NCBI GenBank assembly: GCA_027574665.1
Contig: CM050676.1
Coordinates: 3,214,157 to 3,278,156 of the forward strand
DNA from: Rhynochetos jubatus
Taxonomy: Eukaryota; Chordata; Aves; Eurypygiformes; Rhynochetidae
Reading direction: 5' to 3'
Length of the DNA: 64,000 nucleotides
The translations under genes were made by a program, and so were the position numbers. The notes below the pieces were generated by a model that searched no databases, was not told the origin of the DNA, and was given only the letters and a program-made list of their open reading frames with translations. Positions 35,401 to 64,000 of the stretch are shown piece by piece. The stretch's first letter is position 1. Each line of letters opens with the position of its first letter.

Positions 35401-36351
35401 AAAATCGCAACTGGGGAACATCCCAGATCATGTCATTTCCTTCACAGCAACGATCTCCAGCCATACGTACCTCATCATATAGCTCTCATTTATCTACACG
35501 TATGGCTGTGTGTACTATGAACGTGATTGTATGTAATGTTTATGGCTTCTTGTTTGGAACCCTCACGGATCACATCCCCAAGTGTTCCGTAGGAGCGGGA
35601 GCCTTGCCTGTTGGGTCTCTGTACCGCACCCTGTGCCGGGAGAGGCACCGGAGGCAGCAGCGAGGGAGCGGAGCGCAGGCGCAGAACTCACCAGCCAACG
35701 CAGGGTTTTACGCTGCCACAGCTAAGCTGCTTTTGGTCCCTGGGCACCTCCAGCGGCGTGGACGGGGCTGCTAGAAAGTAAATAAAGACCAAAGTAGGAC
35801 TTTGTGGTGTTGTTTTAGTCGTGTTCTCACAACTAACAGGCTAAAACCCATGCCCAGCAGTATAGCAGTAAAGCAGTGAAAACTAGCAACCATGTATTTG
35901 TGTTTTTGTGAGAAATTAGGGCTATTGTGGTTGCTCCAGACGGGCTTCCTACATAAACTGGGTAGATAATTTCGCTCGGTGCTTCATGCATCAAAGCTCT
36001 GACCATCTGGCTGAACGCAAACATACCTTTTAGCAACATGTCTCGTTTTGGCTTGACGCCTTCAGGGCCACCTCCCTACAACAGGCACTATTTCAGTGCT
36101 TAATTACACCGACTGTTGAAAAAGGACAACTTATTTTTAGCGTGCATCTTTCCAATCTCAGCTTGTGGCCACCGGATATTCTGCTCTCGGTGTACGCACG
36201 CAGGAAGCGGTATGTTTAAATCCACCTGTGAACTGCACAGGCCACTCGGGGTGAGAAGGTGGCCCGCGGAATGGCTCTAAATTGTCTTGTGTTTTAAAAA
36301 AAGGCATTTCTCTGTGAACAAACAAACGAGGGAGCATGAGAATAACTGATA
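32421..36351. other. Intergenic DNA between LINE fragments
   Basis: No gene is supported. A 221-codon ATG-started frame at 33745-34410 is the longest and has no recognisable domain. An AATAAA at about 35780 has no linked exon. Confidence 0.4.
34825..34857. repeat. Three 11-bp tandem units
   Basis: GCAAGGCTGGG is repeated three times perfectly in a row. It is a short microsatellite-like tandem repeat. Confidence 0.85.
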
Positions 36352-36803
36352 ATCATAGAATCATAGAATGGTTTGGGTTGGCAGGGACCTCAAAGCCCCC
36401 CCAGTCCCACCCCCTGCCATGGGCAGGGACACCCTTCACCAGACCAGGGTGCTCCCAGCCTCATCCAGCCTGGCCTTGGGCACTGCCAGGGATGGGGCAG
36501 CCACAGCTTCTCTGGGCAACCTGTCCCTGTGCCTCCCTACCCTCTCTGGGAAGAATTCCCTCCTGATATCCAATCTCAATCTCCCTGCTTTCAGTTTAAA
36601 CCTGCTACCCCTTGTCCTGTCACTTTGTAAAAAGCCCCCCCCCCCAGCTTCCTTGTAGCCCCCTGGGCACTGGAAGGGGCTCTAAGGTCTCCCCGGAGCT
36701 TCCCTTCTCCAGGCTGAACCCCCCAACTCCCCCAGCCTGTCCCCACGGCAGAGGGGCTCTAGCCCTCGGAGCATCCTCGTGGCCCTCCTCAGTCCCTTGG
36801 CTC
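36352..36803 (-). mobile_element. 5'-truncated CR1 LINE
   Basis: The element lies in reverse. The plus strand starts with ATCATAGAATCATAGAATGG, the complement of the CR1 3' end octamer repeat (ATTCTRTG)n, and continues through GGTTTGGGTTGGCAGGGACC and the rest of the 3' UTR and terminal reverse-transcriptase region. CR1 inserts are normally truncated at the 5' end as here. It is noncoding and broken, and is in opposite orientation to the CR1 at 39040-40772. Confidence 0.93.
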
Positions 36804-39039
36804 ACCCACTTTTTTACTCTCAGTAGTTGAAATTCTGATGCGCGTAATTCTGGCAGGAAAATTTTTACTTTGTAAGAGAATAAATATTTTTATTAAATGC
36901 TGGTTTACAATTTCTTGCAACTGCCAAAGAACATGAGGTGGTCCTTCAATTCAAAAAGGCTGAAGAACGCCGTACTGAATGGCTGATTATGTCTTTCAGC
37001 GTTTCCACACCCACATTTTCTCTCATCAGTAGTTCTTTGGCCAGCTGGAGCGAAGTGCTGCCTGGGGAAGTCCAGTCTGGGTCACAAAAGACCCTTCAGT
37101 GTGAGAGGTTTCTGCCCGGGACACTTCCAGAGGGGAGCTCTTGCTTCTGAACGTACCCAACCTTCGTTTGCACATGGCCTTACCTGGATAAAGCCACGCA
37201 GACCATGACAACAGCTTGCTCAGCCCGGCCCGGAAAGACGATAGCTCCAAGCAGAGTGTTGCTGCTGCTCATGCTCCCCCACTGCCAGATAACCGCGAAC
37301 ATCAGCGTAACTACCGTCAGAACAGCGATAGGAACGTTAGCGACACGGGGGTGAGAACTGGGACAACTCTCCAGCGCTGATATTCTCCAGAGCAACCATC
37401 TCCAGCATCTCTGTCCGCGGGCGGTCAGACACCCGGGTGGCGCCGAGCACCGGCGTGAAGGGACCACTTGGAAGGAGTTGCTGACTTTGACCCAACCCCC
37501 CCGATTCACAAAGAACTGAGTGTAGGATTTCGCAGCACGTCGCGTGTTCAGGCGGGGCGTGGACTTCTCATGAACTTATGGGGGGAAAGAAACTGCAAAC
37601 CCTGGTCAACACTGGGGATTGCAACCCAGGTCTCCGGGGCTTCGTCGTCCCCGTCACACCCTGGCTTGCTGAGCGCTCCAGGAAAACTACTGTCCTTCGT
37701 CTTTTACTCTTTTTTGGGTTTTTTGCCAAGAGGAAGGGCAGTATCTCCGGGCCAGGGGTATAAGAAGTTAAGTCCCGCAGTACGAAGGCCCCAGAGGGTG
37801 TCTGCTCCCCTTCCCCCCTGCATGATGGACAGGGCTTGCGCTAGTGCTCAGGGAGGATGCTACGGGTCAGCATCATCGTCACCCCTTGCCTCGTAACCAG
37901 CTCTGATGACAGACGAGTTTCCAAGGACGCACGGCGGTGCCCTCGCACCCCTGGGTGCGGCAGAACTAGCTGATGGGTCTGTAGCTGCAGAGGCAGTATT
38001 TGACCTCTGTCCCGTGCTGACCACAGGCCCCCCTCCCCGTACGTATTAGCATCACGCGCTGGCTGGAGCTCAGCCCCTCTGCTATCACTCCCGCCCGTAC
38101 ACCCCTCATCTCCCAGCTCCGAGCATCTGTGCCACTTGCTTGGCCTCTTTTCCTTTATGCTGCTCCCCCCCCGAGTCGTGTGACTGCTATTGTGTGCTCC
38201 CTGCCACACAAAAGCTAGCCTGACCTAATTTAAATCAGTGCTATTGAAGCCGTTCTTGTTTTATCTCCCAGCGCAAGGGTTGTGCTCCCCATTTCAGAGG
38301 GAGCAGAAATGAATGGCTAATTGGGGGGGTATTGTGCAAGGCGGCGTTGTCTCCCAGCCCTGATTGTCAGCTCTCCTGCTCCGCAGTGCTCCGAGCTTCC
38401 CTCTCTTCCAACAGCCGCGCAGGCTGTTCAGGGAGCGGAGGGAGGAAACGGGGGGAACGGGAGCCATCGCAGCGTGTCAGGCAAACAAAGCCGAGCATGG
38501 CCGCCTTCAGCGCACCGGCGAAAAGGCTGGCTGGGGGAGGGTTCCCTTCTGCGGAAAGGGTGGGTGCTGGTGAGAAAAGTAGAGAATATCCATCCTTCAC
38601 CTCCAAATAAGCCCCCTGCTTTCTTTTTCCTGGCTATTTATATATATGTATCTGTGACGGTCCTTCCCAGCGCTGTGGAGACTGTCCTTGGGGAGGGGGC
38701 GAGGCAGAGGGGGTCTCGCACGCGAGCAGTGCCGCAGGGGTGGTAAGTCTGGGGAGCAAAGGGAGTGGGATAGGTCAGGGGCTGGAGGGGAGGCTGAAAT
38801 GCTGCCAGTCTCTTTGTCCTGCGGGACAAAGTTTGAGCAGTCGCTGACAATGGGTCTTTGTACGAAAAGCAACAACACCCCCAGGAGCCGTCCCGGCAAG
38901 TGGCAACCGGCAGGAAGCTTTGTCTGGGCCCACAAAGCCAGAGCTGCCCACGTGAGGAGCATCTAGAGCCCAGGACTCACCTCCACAGCGTGTCTCGAGG
39001 CTACCAGAGTCCAACACTGCCCAAAGGAAGGACCACCAC
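36804..39039. other. Interval between the two CR1 copies
   Basis: No gene is recognised. The stretch contains short random frames and a (TA)n-rich patch at about 38635-38650. The true 5' limit of the downstream CR1 could extend back to about 38960. Confidence 0.4.
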
Positions 39040-40772
39040 TAATACCTGTTTCACGTGGGCACCAGTGATGCAGCCAGGAGCCGTCTGAGGAGCATCAGAA
39101 GGGATTACAGAGCCCTGGGTGCGGCTGCAAGAGACGCTGGTGCCCAGGCAATGTTCTCATCAATCCTCCCAGTCAAAGATAAGGGGTTTGAAAGGGCCAG
39201 TCGAACCTGGCAAATCAACAGTTGGCTGCTGGACTGGTGCCAGAGCCGGGGCTTCGGCTACCTAGAGCGTGGGACTCGCTTTGAGACACCTGGGCTGGGG
39301 GGCTGACGGACAACCTCTGACTGAAAAGGGAAAGACCGTCTTGGGGCAAAGGCTTGCCAGCCTGGTGAAGAGGGCTTTAAACTAAAGCTGCCGGGGGAGG
39401 GGAACCTCAGCCCAGCCCACTCCTGCCAGTTGGAGGCCAGTGCCAGCAGCAGGTGCCCAGAGCGTGCAGCAGGACACAGGTCACCAGGAGAGCACCTGGC
39501 GAGCAAGACAAGGGAATTCCAGCTGCTCCAGTCAGCAAGCCAGCTCCATCAGGGCCCATCTTAAACGCCCCCATGGGAACGCATGGAGCATGGGAAACAA
39601 GAGCAGTGGCAAACCTGCGCACGCCGGGGGGCTGTGACCTCCTTGGCATCGCGGAGATGCGGTGGGATGGCTCCTGTGACTGGAGTGTCACAGTGGAAGG
39701 ATACAGGCTCTTAGGAAGGACAGGCAGGGGAGACATGGGGTGTGTTGCTCTCTACGTCAGAGACATCGTACATCTGGGGGTGGATGAGGAGCTGTCCGAG
39801 AGCTTATGGGTCAGGACTGAAGGGAGGGCAGGGAGAGGGGATACTGTAGTGGGATTCTGCTCATGGTTAGAGACGATCAGGTTTGGGACCACCGAAGAAA
39901 CCTGAAGGTGCACCCTCAGCAAGTTTGCTGATGACACCAAGCTGTGTGGTGCGGTGACACGCTGGAGGGAAGGGATGGCATCCAGAGGGACCTGGACAGG
40001 CTGGAGAGGTGGGACCGTGCCAACCGCCTGGAGTTCAACAAGGCCAAGGGCCAGGTCCTGCACCTGGGTCAGGGCAATCCCAGCACAAGGACAGGCTGGG
40101 GGAGAATGGATCAAGAGCAGCCCTGAGGGGAAGGACTTGGGGTACTGGGGGATGGAAAGCTGGACAGGAGCCGGCCGTGTGCGCTGGCAGCCCAGAAAGC
40201 CAACCGGATCCTGGGCTGAATCCGGAGCAGCGTGGCCAGCAGGGCAAGGGAGGGGATTCTCCCTCTCTACTCCGCTCTGGTGAGACCCCACCTGGACTAC
40301 TGCATCCCATCTGGGGCCCCAACACCAGACGGATATCAACCTGCTGGAGTGGATCCAGAGGAGACCAAGGAGGTGCTCTGAGGGCTGGAGCCCCTCTGCC
40401 ATGGGGACAGGCTGGGAGAGTTGGGGGGTTCAGCCTGGAGAAGGGAGGCTCCGGGGAGACCTTAGAGCCCCTTCCAGTGCCTGCGGGGCTACAAGGAAGC
40501 TGGGGGGGACTTTTTACAAGGGCAGGGAGTGACAGGACAGGATGTAAAGAAGAAATTCTTCCCAGAGAGGGTAGGGAGGCACAGGGACAGGCTGCCCAGA
40601 GAAGCTGTGGGTGCCCCATCCCTGGCAGTGTCCAAGGCCAGGCTGGATGAGGCTGGGAGCAACCTGGGCTATGGAAGGTGTCCCTACCCATGGCAGGGGG
40701 TGGGACTGGGTGGCACTGGGCTTTGAGGTCCCTCCCAACCCAAACCATTCTGTGATTCTATGATTCTATGAT
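39040..40772 (+). mobile_element. CR1 LINE with internal deletion and broken frames
   Basis: Plus-strand CR1 containing parts of both open frames. 39055-39306 encodes the C-terminal part of the ORF1 esterase-like protein (GTSDAARSRLRSIRRDY, SSILPVKDKGFERASR). About 39600-39850 encodes part of the ORF2 endonuclease (LLGIAEMRWDGS, GYRLLGRTGRG, VALYVRD). The sequence then jumps at about 39900 into the reverse-transcriptase palm (SKFADDTKLCGA) and the following LDRLERW...FNKAKGQVLHLG block, so most of the polymerase fingers and palm is missing. Frameshifts and stops separate the pieces. It ends with the CR1 3' UTR and (ATTCTRTG)n tail at 40743-40772. It is not capable of autonomous movement. Confidence 0.92.
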
Positions 40773-42433
40773 CTTAAATCTGTAGGGCTGGGAGTTAACA
40801 CCAGCAGCACCATGCCTTTGTCTTATTTCTTCCACAGCCTCCCACAGGTACCTTCCAAGAGCTTCCTGCCGTGGGCTCTCTGGTCTGCAGCTCTCCCTTC
40901 TCCACTGATCACCAGACTGAAAGAGGTCTGTGGAAGAAAACAAAACCCAAGGCATTTGAATCTTTCCATCTGCGGTCTTGGGTCATTTACATATCCACTT
41001 CCTCCTGCTCCAGGGAAAAGACTTTGCCCCAGGTATTGATTAGGTTTGCCCCCAGTGCATTCAGCTGATGCACAGTCCAAAGGTTGCTGCCAGTGTCCTC
41101 TCCTGCAGCTGCAGGCAAAACCAGTGCAACACCAGGGTATTTAACAGCAACGTGAAGCAAACAAGTCCCAGGGCTTCAGGTTTGTCATGGACTTTAATGT
41201 TCTAACCCTTATCACAAGTCAGATCAGAATAAAGTACTGACAAATCCTGGAGTTCAAAGGCATTTGATGGCCTCCTCCCTATCCCTTGAATCAAGAGATC
41301 AGCTACAAAACTGTAAAATTAAAAGTAGGCTTTATTAAAAGTAAGTTTTATTAAAAGTGAAGTTCTTTTCACCTTCATCTGGGTTTATGATTCATTTCTC
41401 CCTTCTAAGCTTTTCTCTGCAGCCAGCAGAGCATAAACCACACTTCAACAAACAAAACAAAACAGGGAAAATAATTCTCACATTACCACCTGATTCCAAG
41501 GGCTGAGGTTTTACCAAAAAAAGAACATAAGAGGAAATAGCACATGCCTAGGACCATCTGGGATCATCAACAGGGACTTACCCAGCACCTCAGTGATGGG
41601 ACACTCACGCCAGCGTGATGCTGGCATGACTTCACCCTGCTCTGCGCCATCCTCCAGCACGGCTCACGCTGCCTTGGGGCGACACCGGTGATGAGGACAG
41701 AGCCTGGCCCATTGTGTTTCACAGCAGCTTCCTTTGCAGTGAGGGAAAACTTCTCCCCAGCGGAGAGGGACCACCTTTTGCCCAGAAAACGGCCAGGCCT
41801 CTTCCAGCTCCCATCCCCTGGGCCAGATCCTCTCCCTCCCCAGCAGCTCTGCAGGGAGCTCTGCTCCCTCCTGCCACAATTCTACCGACATCTGGTGGTA
41901 GTCGCCTCAGGAGGAGAAGATGTTCCTTCAGAAGTGGCCCGCGGCTGGCACAGCCTGCCCTCCTCAACCTGCGCCCCTCAACCTGTGCCCGTCCTCGGGC
42001 TCGGCTGGTGGGCCCAGGGGATGTGCCCAGGCCTGGGGGTGAGGCCGGGCCTGCAGAGTGAGGCCAGGCCCGGGCCGCCCGGCAGCACCCACGGCTGGAA
42101 GCAGGGTGCGAGGCCAGGCCGTGCAGGTTTGGGGTGACCCCCTCTTACCCCCCCTCAGCGGGAAGAGGCAAGTTCCATTCGGTGCTGTGCCCCGAAGCGA
42201 GCACGACTGAAACGCAGCCGAGCGCGGCACAGGGACACCCACCTCAGCCGCCTTCTGAGGTGAGTGGGCCTCTGGAAGCACTAATTACTCATTAACGCTA
42301 ATTCCGCGCGGCATTTCTGGGCGTTTGGAGTAGTTTTGCTGGAGGCTGTCGTGAGGGGATGGACTCGGCGCTGCAGCCGCTGTGTAGGAGGGCGCGAACA
42401 TCAGATGCCGCCCGAGAGAAACGTGTAGCGTGG
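40773..42433. other. Interval between CR1 and the tRNA pair
   Basis: No gene is supported. A short tandem array of TTATTAAAAGT-type units lies at about 41316-41360. 41880-42260 is GC-rich. The final 100 bases are the 5' flank of the tRNA-Val gene. Confidence 0.45.
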
Positions 42434-42506
42434 GTTTCCGTAGTGTAGCGGTTATCACGTTCGCCTCACACGCGAAAGGTCCCCGGTTCGATCCCGGGCG
42501 GAAACA
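42434..42506 (+). tRNA. tRNA-Val (anticodon CAC)
   Basis: A complete 73-base cloverleaf. The acceptor stem GTTTCCG pairs with CGGAAAC, followed by discriminator A. The A box is TAGTGTAGCGG, the anticodon arm TTCGCCTCACACGCGAA carries anticodon CAC, and the T arm is CCCGGTTCGATCCCGGG with an intact B box. No intron. A T5 polymerase III terminator follows at 42512-42516. It faces the tRNA-Gly gene and both flank the DPP9 promoter island. I recall a Val-CAC gene at the same place beside human DPP9, which would make this positionally conserved. Confidence 0.98.
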
Positions 42507-42511
42507 CCTGC

Positions 42512-42516
42512 TTTTT
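42512..42516 (+). terminator. Pol III terminator of tRNA-Val
   Basis: A run of five T residues six bases beyond the tRNA end, the standard polymerase III stop signal. Confidence 0.8.
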
Positions 42517-42806
42517 ATTTTCTATGTTGCCGTGTGTTTTTGGGAGGGAGGGTGGGGTGTTTTTTTGTTTGTTTGGGTTTTATTTATATCTCAGGAGGGA
42601 TAAATTTCACTCGGGGCCCCGCCTGGGAGAGAAGTAACGGTACCATGTGCCGCACGGCGGGGCAGAGCCCGCGTCCCGCCGCGCCTGCCTGGCGACCACC
42701 GGGGTCAGACGGGCAACACGCAGCCTCAGCGGGGCGGTTCGCGTGCAGGCGCGCCCGGAGTTGGCTTTGGAATACGCGGGGAGAGGGGAAAAAAAATTAA
42801 AATGAG

Positions 42807-42813
42807 AAAAAAA
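42807..42813 (-). terminator. Pol III terminator of tRNA-Gly
   Basis: Seven A residues on the plus strand, which read as T7 on the gene's strand, eight bases past the tRNA 3' end. Confidence 0.8.
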
Positions 42814-42821
42814 GTAAGCGC

Positions 42822-42893
42822 TGCGTTGGCCGGGAATCGAACCCGGGTCAACTGCTTGGAAGGCAGCTATGCTAACCACTATACCACCAACGC
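42822..42893 (-). tRNA. tRNA-Gly (anticodon TCC)
   Basis: On the minus strand 72 bases fold as a cloverleaf. GCGTTGG pairs with CCAACGC, followed by discriminator A. The A box is TGGTATAGTGG, the anticodon arm CTGCCTTCCAAGCAG carries anticodon TCC, and the T arm is CCGGGTTCGATTCCCGG. No intron. It differs by about one base from the human Gly-TCC sequence I recall. It is convergent with the Val gene 315 bp away and sits at the edge of the DPP9 CpG island. Confidence 0.98.
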
Positions 42894-42899
42894 CCGGCG

Positions 42900-43455
42900 A
42901 GAGCGCCCTGCCTGGCCTCCTCCAGCAACCTTAGCCGCCTGGATTCAACCATCCTCCTGCGGCCGGGGGGGGAAGCGGCGTGCGCCGAGAATAGCACCAT
43001 AGTTGCCCCACGGCGGCAACAAATGCTGAATTAGCGGCCTGTCTCCGAGGCTGAGTGGGAAAAGAATATTCTTTTTGCGCTTTTTTTACCCGATGTCAGC
43101 CTCAATTCTCTCTCTCCCCCCCCCCCCCCCCCCGGATAGAATAGTTCCATCCTCCCGCAGGCACCCCCCCCCCTCCCACGCAGTGGTTTCGCCCAGCCCC
43201 GCTGTCCCCCGCCCGACGAGTTGGTACTGTCCCCGCTCCGCGCGCTGCCCGCCACTTCCGCCGCCGGGTGAAAGGTCGCGCTGTGGCAGGCCGCCGCCCC
43301 CCTCCTCCCCCTCCCCCGTTTCCGGGGCTGCCCAGTGTCCGGGACATGGAGCGGGAGTGACGGAGCCGCCGCCGCCGCCGCCCCCCTCCCCCCGCCCTCC
43401 CTCCCGCAGAGGAGCCGCCCCCCCGCCCGTCAGGGGGAGGTCGCCGCGCCCCGGG
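42900..43455 (+). promoter_or_regulatory. DPP9: DPP9 CpG-island promoter and noncoding first exon
   Basis: A TATA-less, CpG-rich region immediately upstream of DPP9. An ETS-type CCACTTCCGCC at about 43252-43262 suggests initiation near 43260-43340. The exon would end at 43455 with CCGGG|GTGAGT, a strong donor. The leader contains a four-codon upstream frame (ATG at 43346, stop ending 43360). A (GCC)n run at about 43365-43383 is typical of such leaders. The start site is inferred. Confidence 0.65.
43116..43133. repeat. C18 homopolymer
   Basis: Eighteen consecutive C residues in the promoter island, followed by shorter C runs. It is prone to length variation and sequencing error. Confidence 0.9.
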
Positions 43456-43680
43456 GTGAGTGAGGGGGGGAGGGGGGGGCTCTCTCCGCCCCAGCACGGG
43501 CAGCGCTCGCCCGGGGGAGGGGGGGGCCCATCCCAGCCCGGGGGAGGGCGCTTACCCCGGGGAGGGGTGTTTGCCCCCTCCGTGGGCCGCAGTCCCCCTG
43601 CCCCGGCGCTGCCTTAGGGGGGAGGGCTCTGTATGTGACCCCCCCCGACCTGCGTGTGTCCCCCCAGGGCTTGGGGGGCC

Positions 43681-43740
43681 GGTACCGCTTTCCCGGGGCT
43701 GGTACCCGTTTCCCGGGGCCGGTACCCCTTTCCCAGGCCG
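43681..43740. repeat. 20-bp minisatellite, three units, in DPP9 intron 1
   Basis: Three head-to-tail 20-bp units begin GGTACC and contain TTTCCCGGGGC (the last is altered to TTTCCCAGGCC). They lie just downstream of the first-exon donor, within GC-rich intron sequence full of G and C runs. Confidence 0.85.
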
Positions 43741-44452
43741 GGGGGGGGTGTGTGTTCTCCCGCGGTTCGCCCTCCAGGCGCGGCCCTGGGGGGTTGTTTA
43801 TATTTCTCCCCCCCCCAGGGATGGGGCGATGGGGCGGGACGCCTTGCCCTGGGAGGCGGGGGGGGGGTGGGGGGCTGTTGGCCCCCCCCCAGCAGCCTGC
43901 GCTCTGCTCAGGCAAGTGAGAAGCTGCTCGCTCCCCTCTTTCCGCAGGCACCGTCTCCCGACGCGGAGGGAGGTGGGGGGACGGGGGGTGGTGCTCGGGC
44001 CCCCGGGCTGCCCCCCCCCAGCTGCCCCAGGCCCGGCCTTCCCTCCGCAGCAAGGGCAGCAGCCCCCTGTCAGGGTGCGGAGGGGGACGCGGGCTGCTGG
44101 CAGCCTTTGCTCGTCCCTCTAGAGAAATCCCCCCCGCTTGATTCCGCCCTCAGTCGCTTGTAGTTTTGGAGAAGGAGGTCTGAGAGCTCCCGGCCGCGTC
44201 AGGGACACGTCTGTAAGGGCTTCTCTAGGTGACTGTGTCGCTTTGGCTCTTGAATGCAGCAGCAGGCCCCTCGGGGTCTTGCTGACAGACGACTATCGAG
44301 ATTCGTGCTGGATTCCTCATCTCTTGTGCCTTGTTGGGTTTCTTTTCCTCCGGGTTCAGCATCCGAGGATGTTATTGTTCCCTTTCTCGGTGAAACGCGT
44401 GAGCTGCGGCGGGTGGGATGAGGGGGAGATGGCCCTCTGCATCATTCAAATC

Positions 44453-44560
44453 AGACAACAGCCGAGGTGGGAAGGGGCCTCGGGAAGTCTGTAGGCCGGG
44501 CCCATGCTCAAAGCAGGGTCAGCTGTGAGATCAGACCAGGTTACTCAGCATTCCTGAGCA
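44453..44560 (-). mobile_element. Old CR1 3' fragment in DPP9 intron 1
   Basis: GGTGGGAAGGGGCCTCGGGA, then CCCATGCTCAAAGCAGGGTC, then CAGGTTACTCAG match the complement of the CR1 3' UTR (AGGGACCT...TGCTCAAAGCAGGGTCAGCT...AGGTTGCTCAG). It is diverged and partial. Confidence 0.7.
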
Positions 44561-45488
44561 TCGTTCCTGCTGCCCTTCATGCTTGCGTTGAAAATTGCCC
44601 TTAAATTGCTGGATGCTGTTATTTTGTCCCTCTCTGTTCTCCTCTGCAGTTTAGGAACTTGACTGCTGGCGCTTTTTCTGTGACGCTTTGTCCCTCCTGA
44701 ATCTGAGTGCGGTTTTGGTGGAGAAATGGCTGTTTGAGCAGACCGGGGGCCTCCACAAAATACAGCGGCAGGTCTTGGGTGTGTCTGTGATTCAGAGCTC
44801 TCTTGAAGGGGAGACAAAGATCTTTGTAATTTGGTGTGCTTGGCTAGAGAGGACAATAGTGAAGGTAGCGCCTTCTTACCCTCGTGGTGAACAGGCTGGT
44901 GTGGTGAGCCAGGGTTCCTCCGTGGCATCAGGCTGAGGGAAGCAGCAGTCTGGCTGGGAAGACAAATGTGGGGTTTATGTCCCAGGTGGGACTGTGACGC
45001 TGGTGGTAGCGGGGCTGCTGACCCTCTGTCTGGCTCCTTATGGTGTCCTTTGTTTGCCTCTTGCCTGTAAGCGTGTGGAGCAGACCTCTGTTTTCTCAGT
45101 TCTTCCAAGGCACCTTTCTTCTGATACTTCTGAGGATTTTGAGAGGGGAATGAGAGGAAAGGCCAGTACTGAGGATGCTCAGTTTTCAAGAAGAATTTTG
45201 TAGGAAGGAAGAGGCAGGCCACGGAGTTCGCTGAGTCCCATTGTTCAGGTGATGAAATCTCCCAGGTTTAGGTGGGCTGTTAATATCCAGCACGGGCTGG
45301 CAGACCAGATTTGGACTGTAACGTGCAAACCGAGGACTGTGTTTGTGCCGCTGCACTCGGTGGGAAATGTGACCTTTGGAGGATGCTTTTATGAAGCCTA
45401 TGCCGGGAGCAACCGCAGTTACGTGAAATTTGCTTTTTTCCCCTCTTCCTTCCTAGTTTCCTGTCCTGCCCAGCTCGCTGAGTAGTTA

Positions 45489-63630
<18,142 letters not shown>

Positions 63631-64000
63631 GAGCACAAGCCTCTGCAAACTGGACACTGACAGCTCACCTCCCCCCTCCTGTGCCCTGCCGCCGCCGCCT
63701 CCCTCGACAGCCGTCTGACCCGGAGCGCACGCGGCTGAGCGCGCGCCGCCGGGCCGGCTGTGCCCCCCCCGAGCGAGGCGGGAGGGTGGAGGGCACCCTT
63801 CCCTTTGGACAGTGCCACCTTCCTTTCACTTCCCATGCCGGAGGTCTGCCCCTGCTCGGCTGCTCGTCCTGTTCCTCTCCTCCGGCCTGGCTGTTAACGC
63901 TTTTTTTTTTTTTTGCTGCTACTCCCTCTCTCCTGGGAATGAACGGACAGTGGTCTGTCTCCCGAGGCTGAGGTTTGTGTCCATCTCTCTCTCCCTCATC
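63631..64000 (+). other. DPP9: DPP9 3' UTR (continues beyond the window)
   Basis: Sequence downstream of the stop codon with no AATAAA-type signal in view, so the transcript end lies outside. It includes a T-run of about 15 at 63900-63914 and pyrimidine-rich sequence. Confidence 0.75.

Noticed and set aside
36373..36830. Frames of 70-96 codons
   Set aside because: They are antisense readings of the reversed CR1 element.
43075..44163. Frames of 180-220 codons on both strands
   Set aside because: Homopolymer-rich CpG island and intron of DPP9; proline/glycine-rich translations without conservation signs.

Overview
This is a GC-rich vertebrate nuclear window, most likely from a bird and probably a microchromosome. 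The evidence is repeated CR1 LINE copies ending in the ATTCTRTG octamer, compact introns with GT-AG boundaries, CpG-island promoters and two nuclear tRNA genes. It matches in content, order and relative strand what I recall of human 19p13.3: FEM1A, then the mir-7-3 locus, then a tRNA pair, then DPP9. There is no bacterial, viral or CRISPR content. Most apparent open frames are chance frames in GC-rich DNA.

Layout. Positions 1-1938 (minus) hold FEM1A, intronless and in frame to the window edge, which cuts off roughly the last 35-40 codons. Positions 1939-2760 are its CpG-island promoter with YY1-like and ZNF143-like motifs. From about 2.8 to 42.4 kb there is no protein-coding gene I recognise. 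The one clear functional element there is a mir-7 hairpin at 7811-7891 (minus), with an exact mature miR-7 arm. Two candidate minus-strand promoters lie upstream of it: a TATA box at 10010-10017, and a CpG island with TATA box and splice donor at 23273-23343. The interval also holds old SINE and LINE remnants, a truncated CR1 (36352-36803, minus) and an internally deleted CR1 (39040-40772, plus).

At 42434-42506 (plus) and 42822-42893 (minus) lie convergent tRNA-Val(CAC) and tRNA-Gly(TCC) genes, directly beside the DPP9 CpG island. DPP9 (plus) fills the rest. It has a noncoding first exon ending at 43455, an optional upstream coding start at 45489, the main start at 48791, and 19 core coding exons to the stop at 63630. 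The 3' UTR then runs off the window. The joined short reading frame is 863 codons and the long form 892, the same lengths I recall for the two human isoforms. The catalytic Ser/Asp/His fall at residues 730/808/840.

The genes are not a pathway. FEM1A is a CUL2 ubiquitin-ligase substrate receptor for C-terminal degrons, DPP9 a cytosolic/nuclear proline-specific dipeptidyl peptidase, miR-7 a neuroendocrine microRNA. Their association is conserved synteny. I did not find convincing evidence of an undescribed system. The best leads are the unannotated miR-7 host promoter(s), the two-start arrangement of DPP9, and the tRNA pair at the domain boundary.
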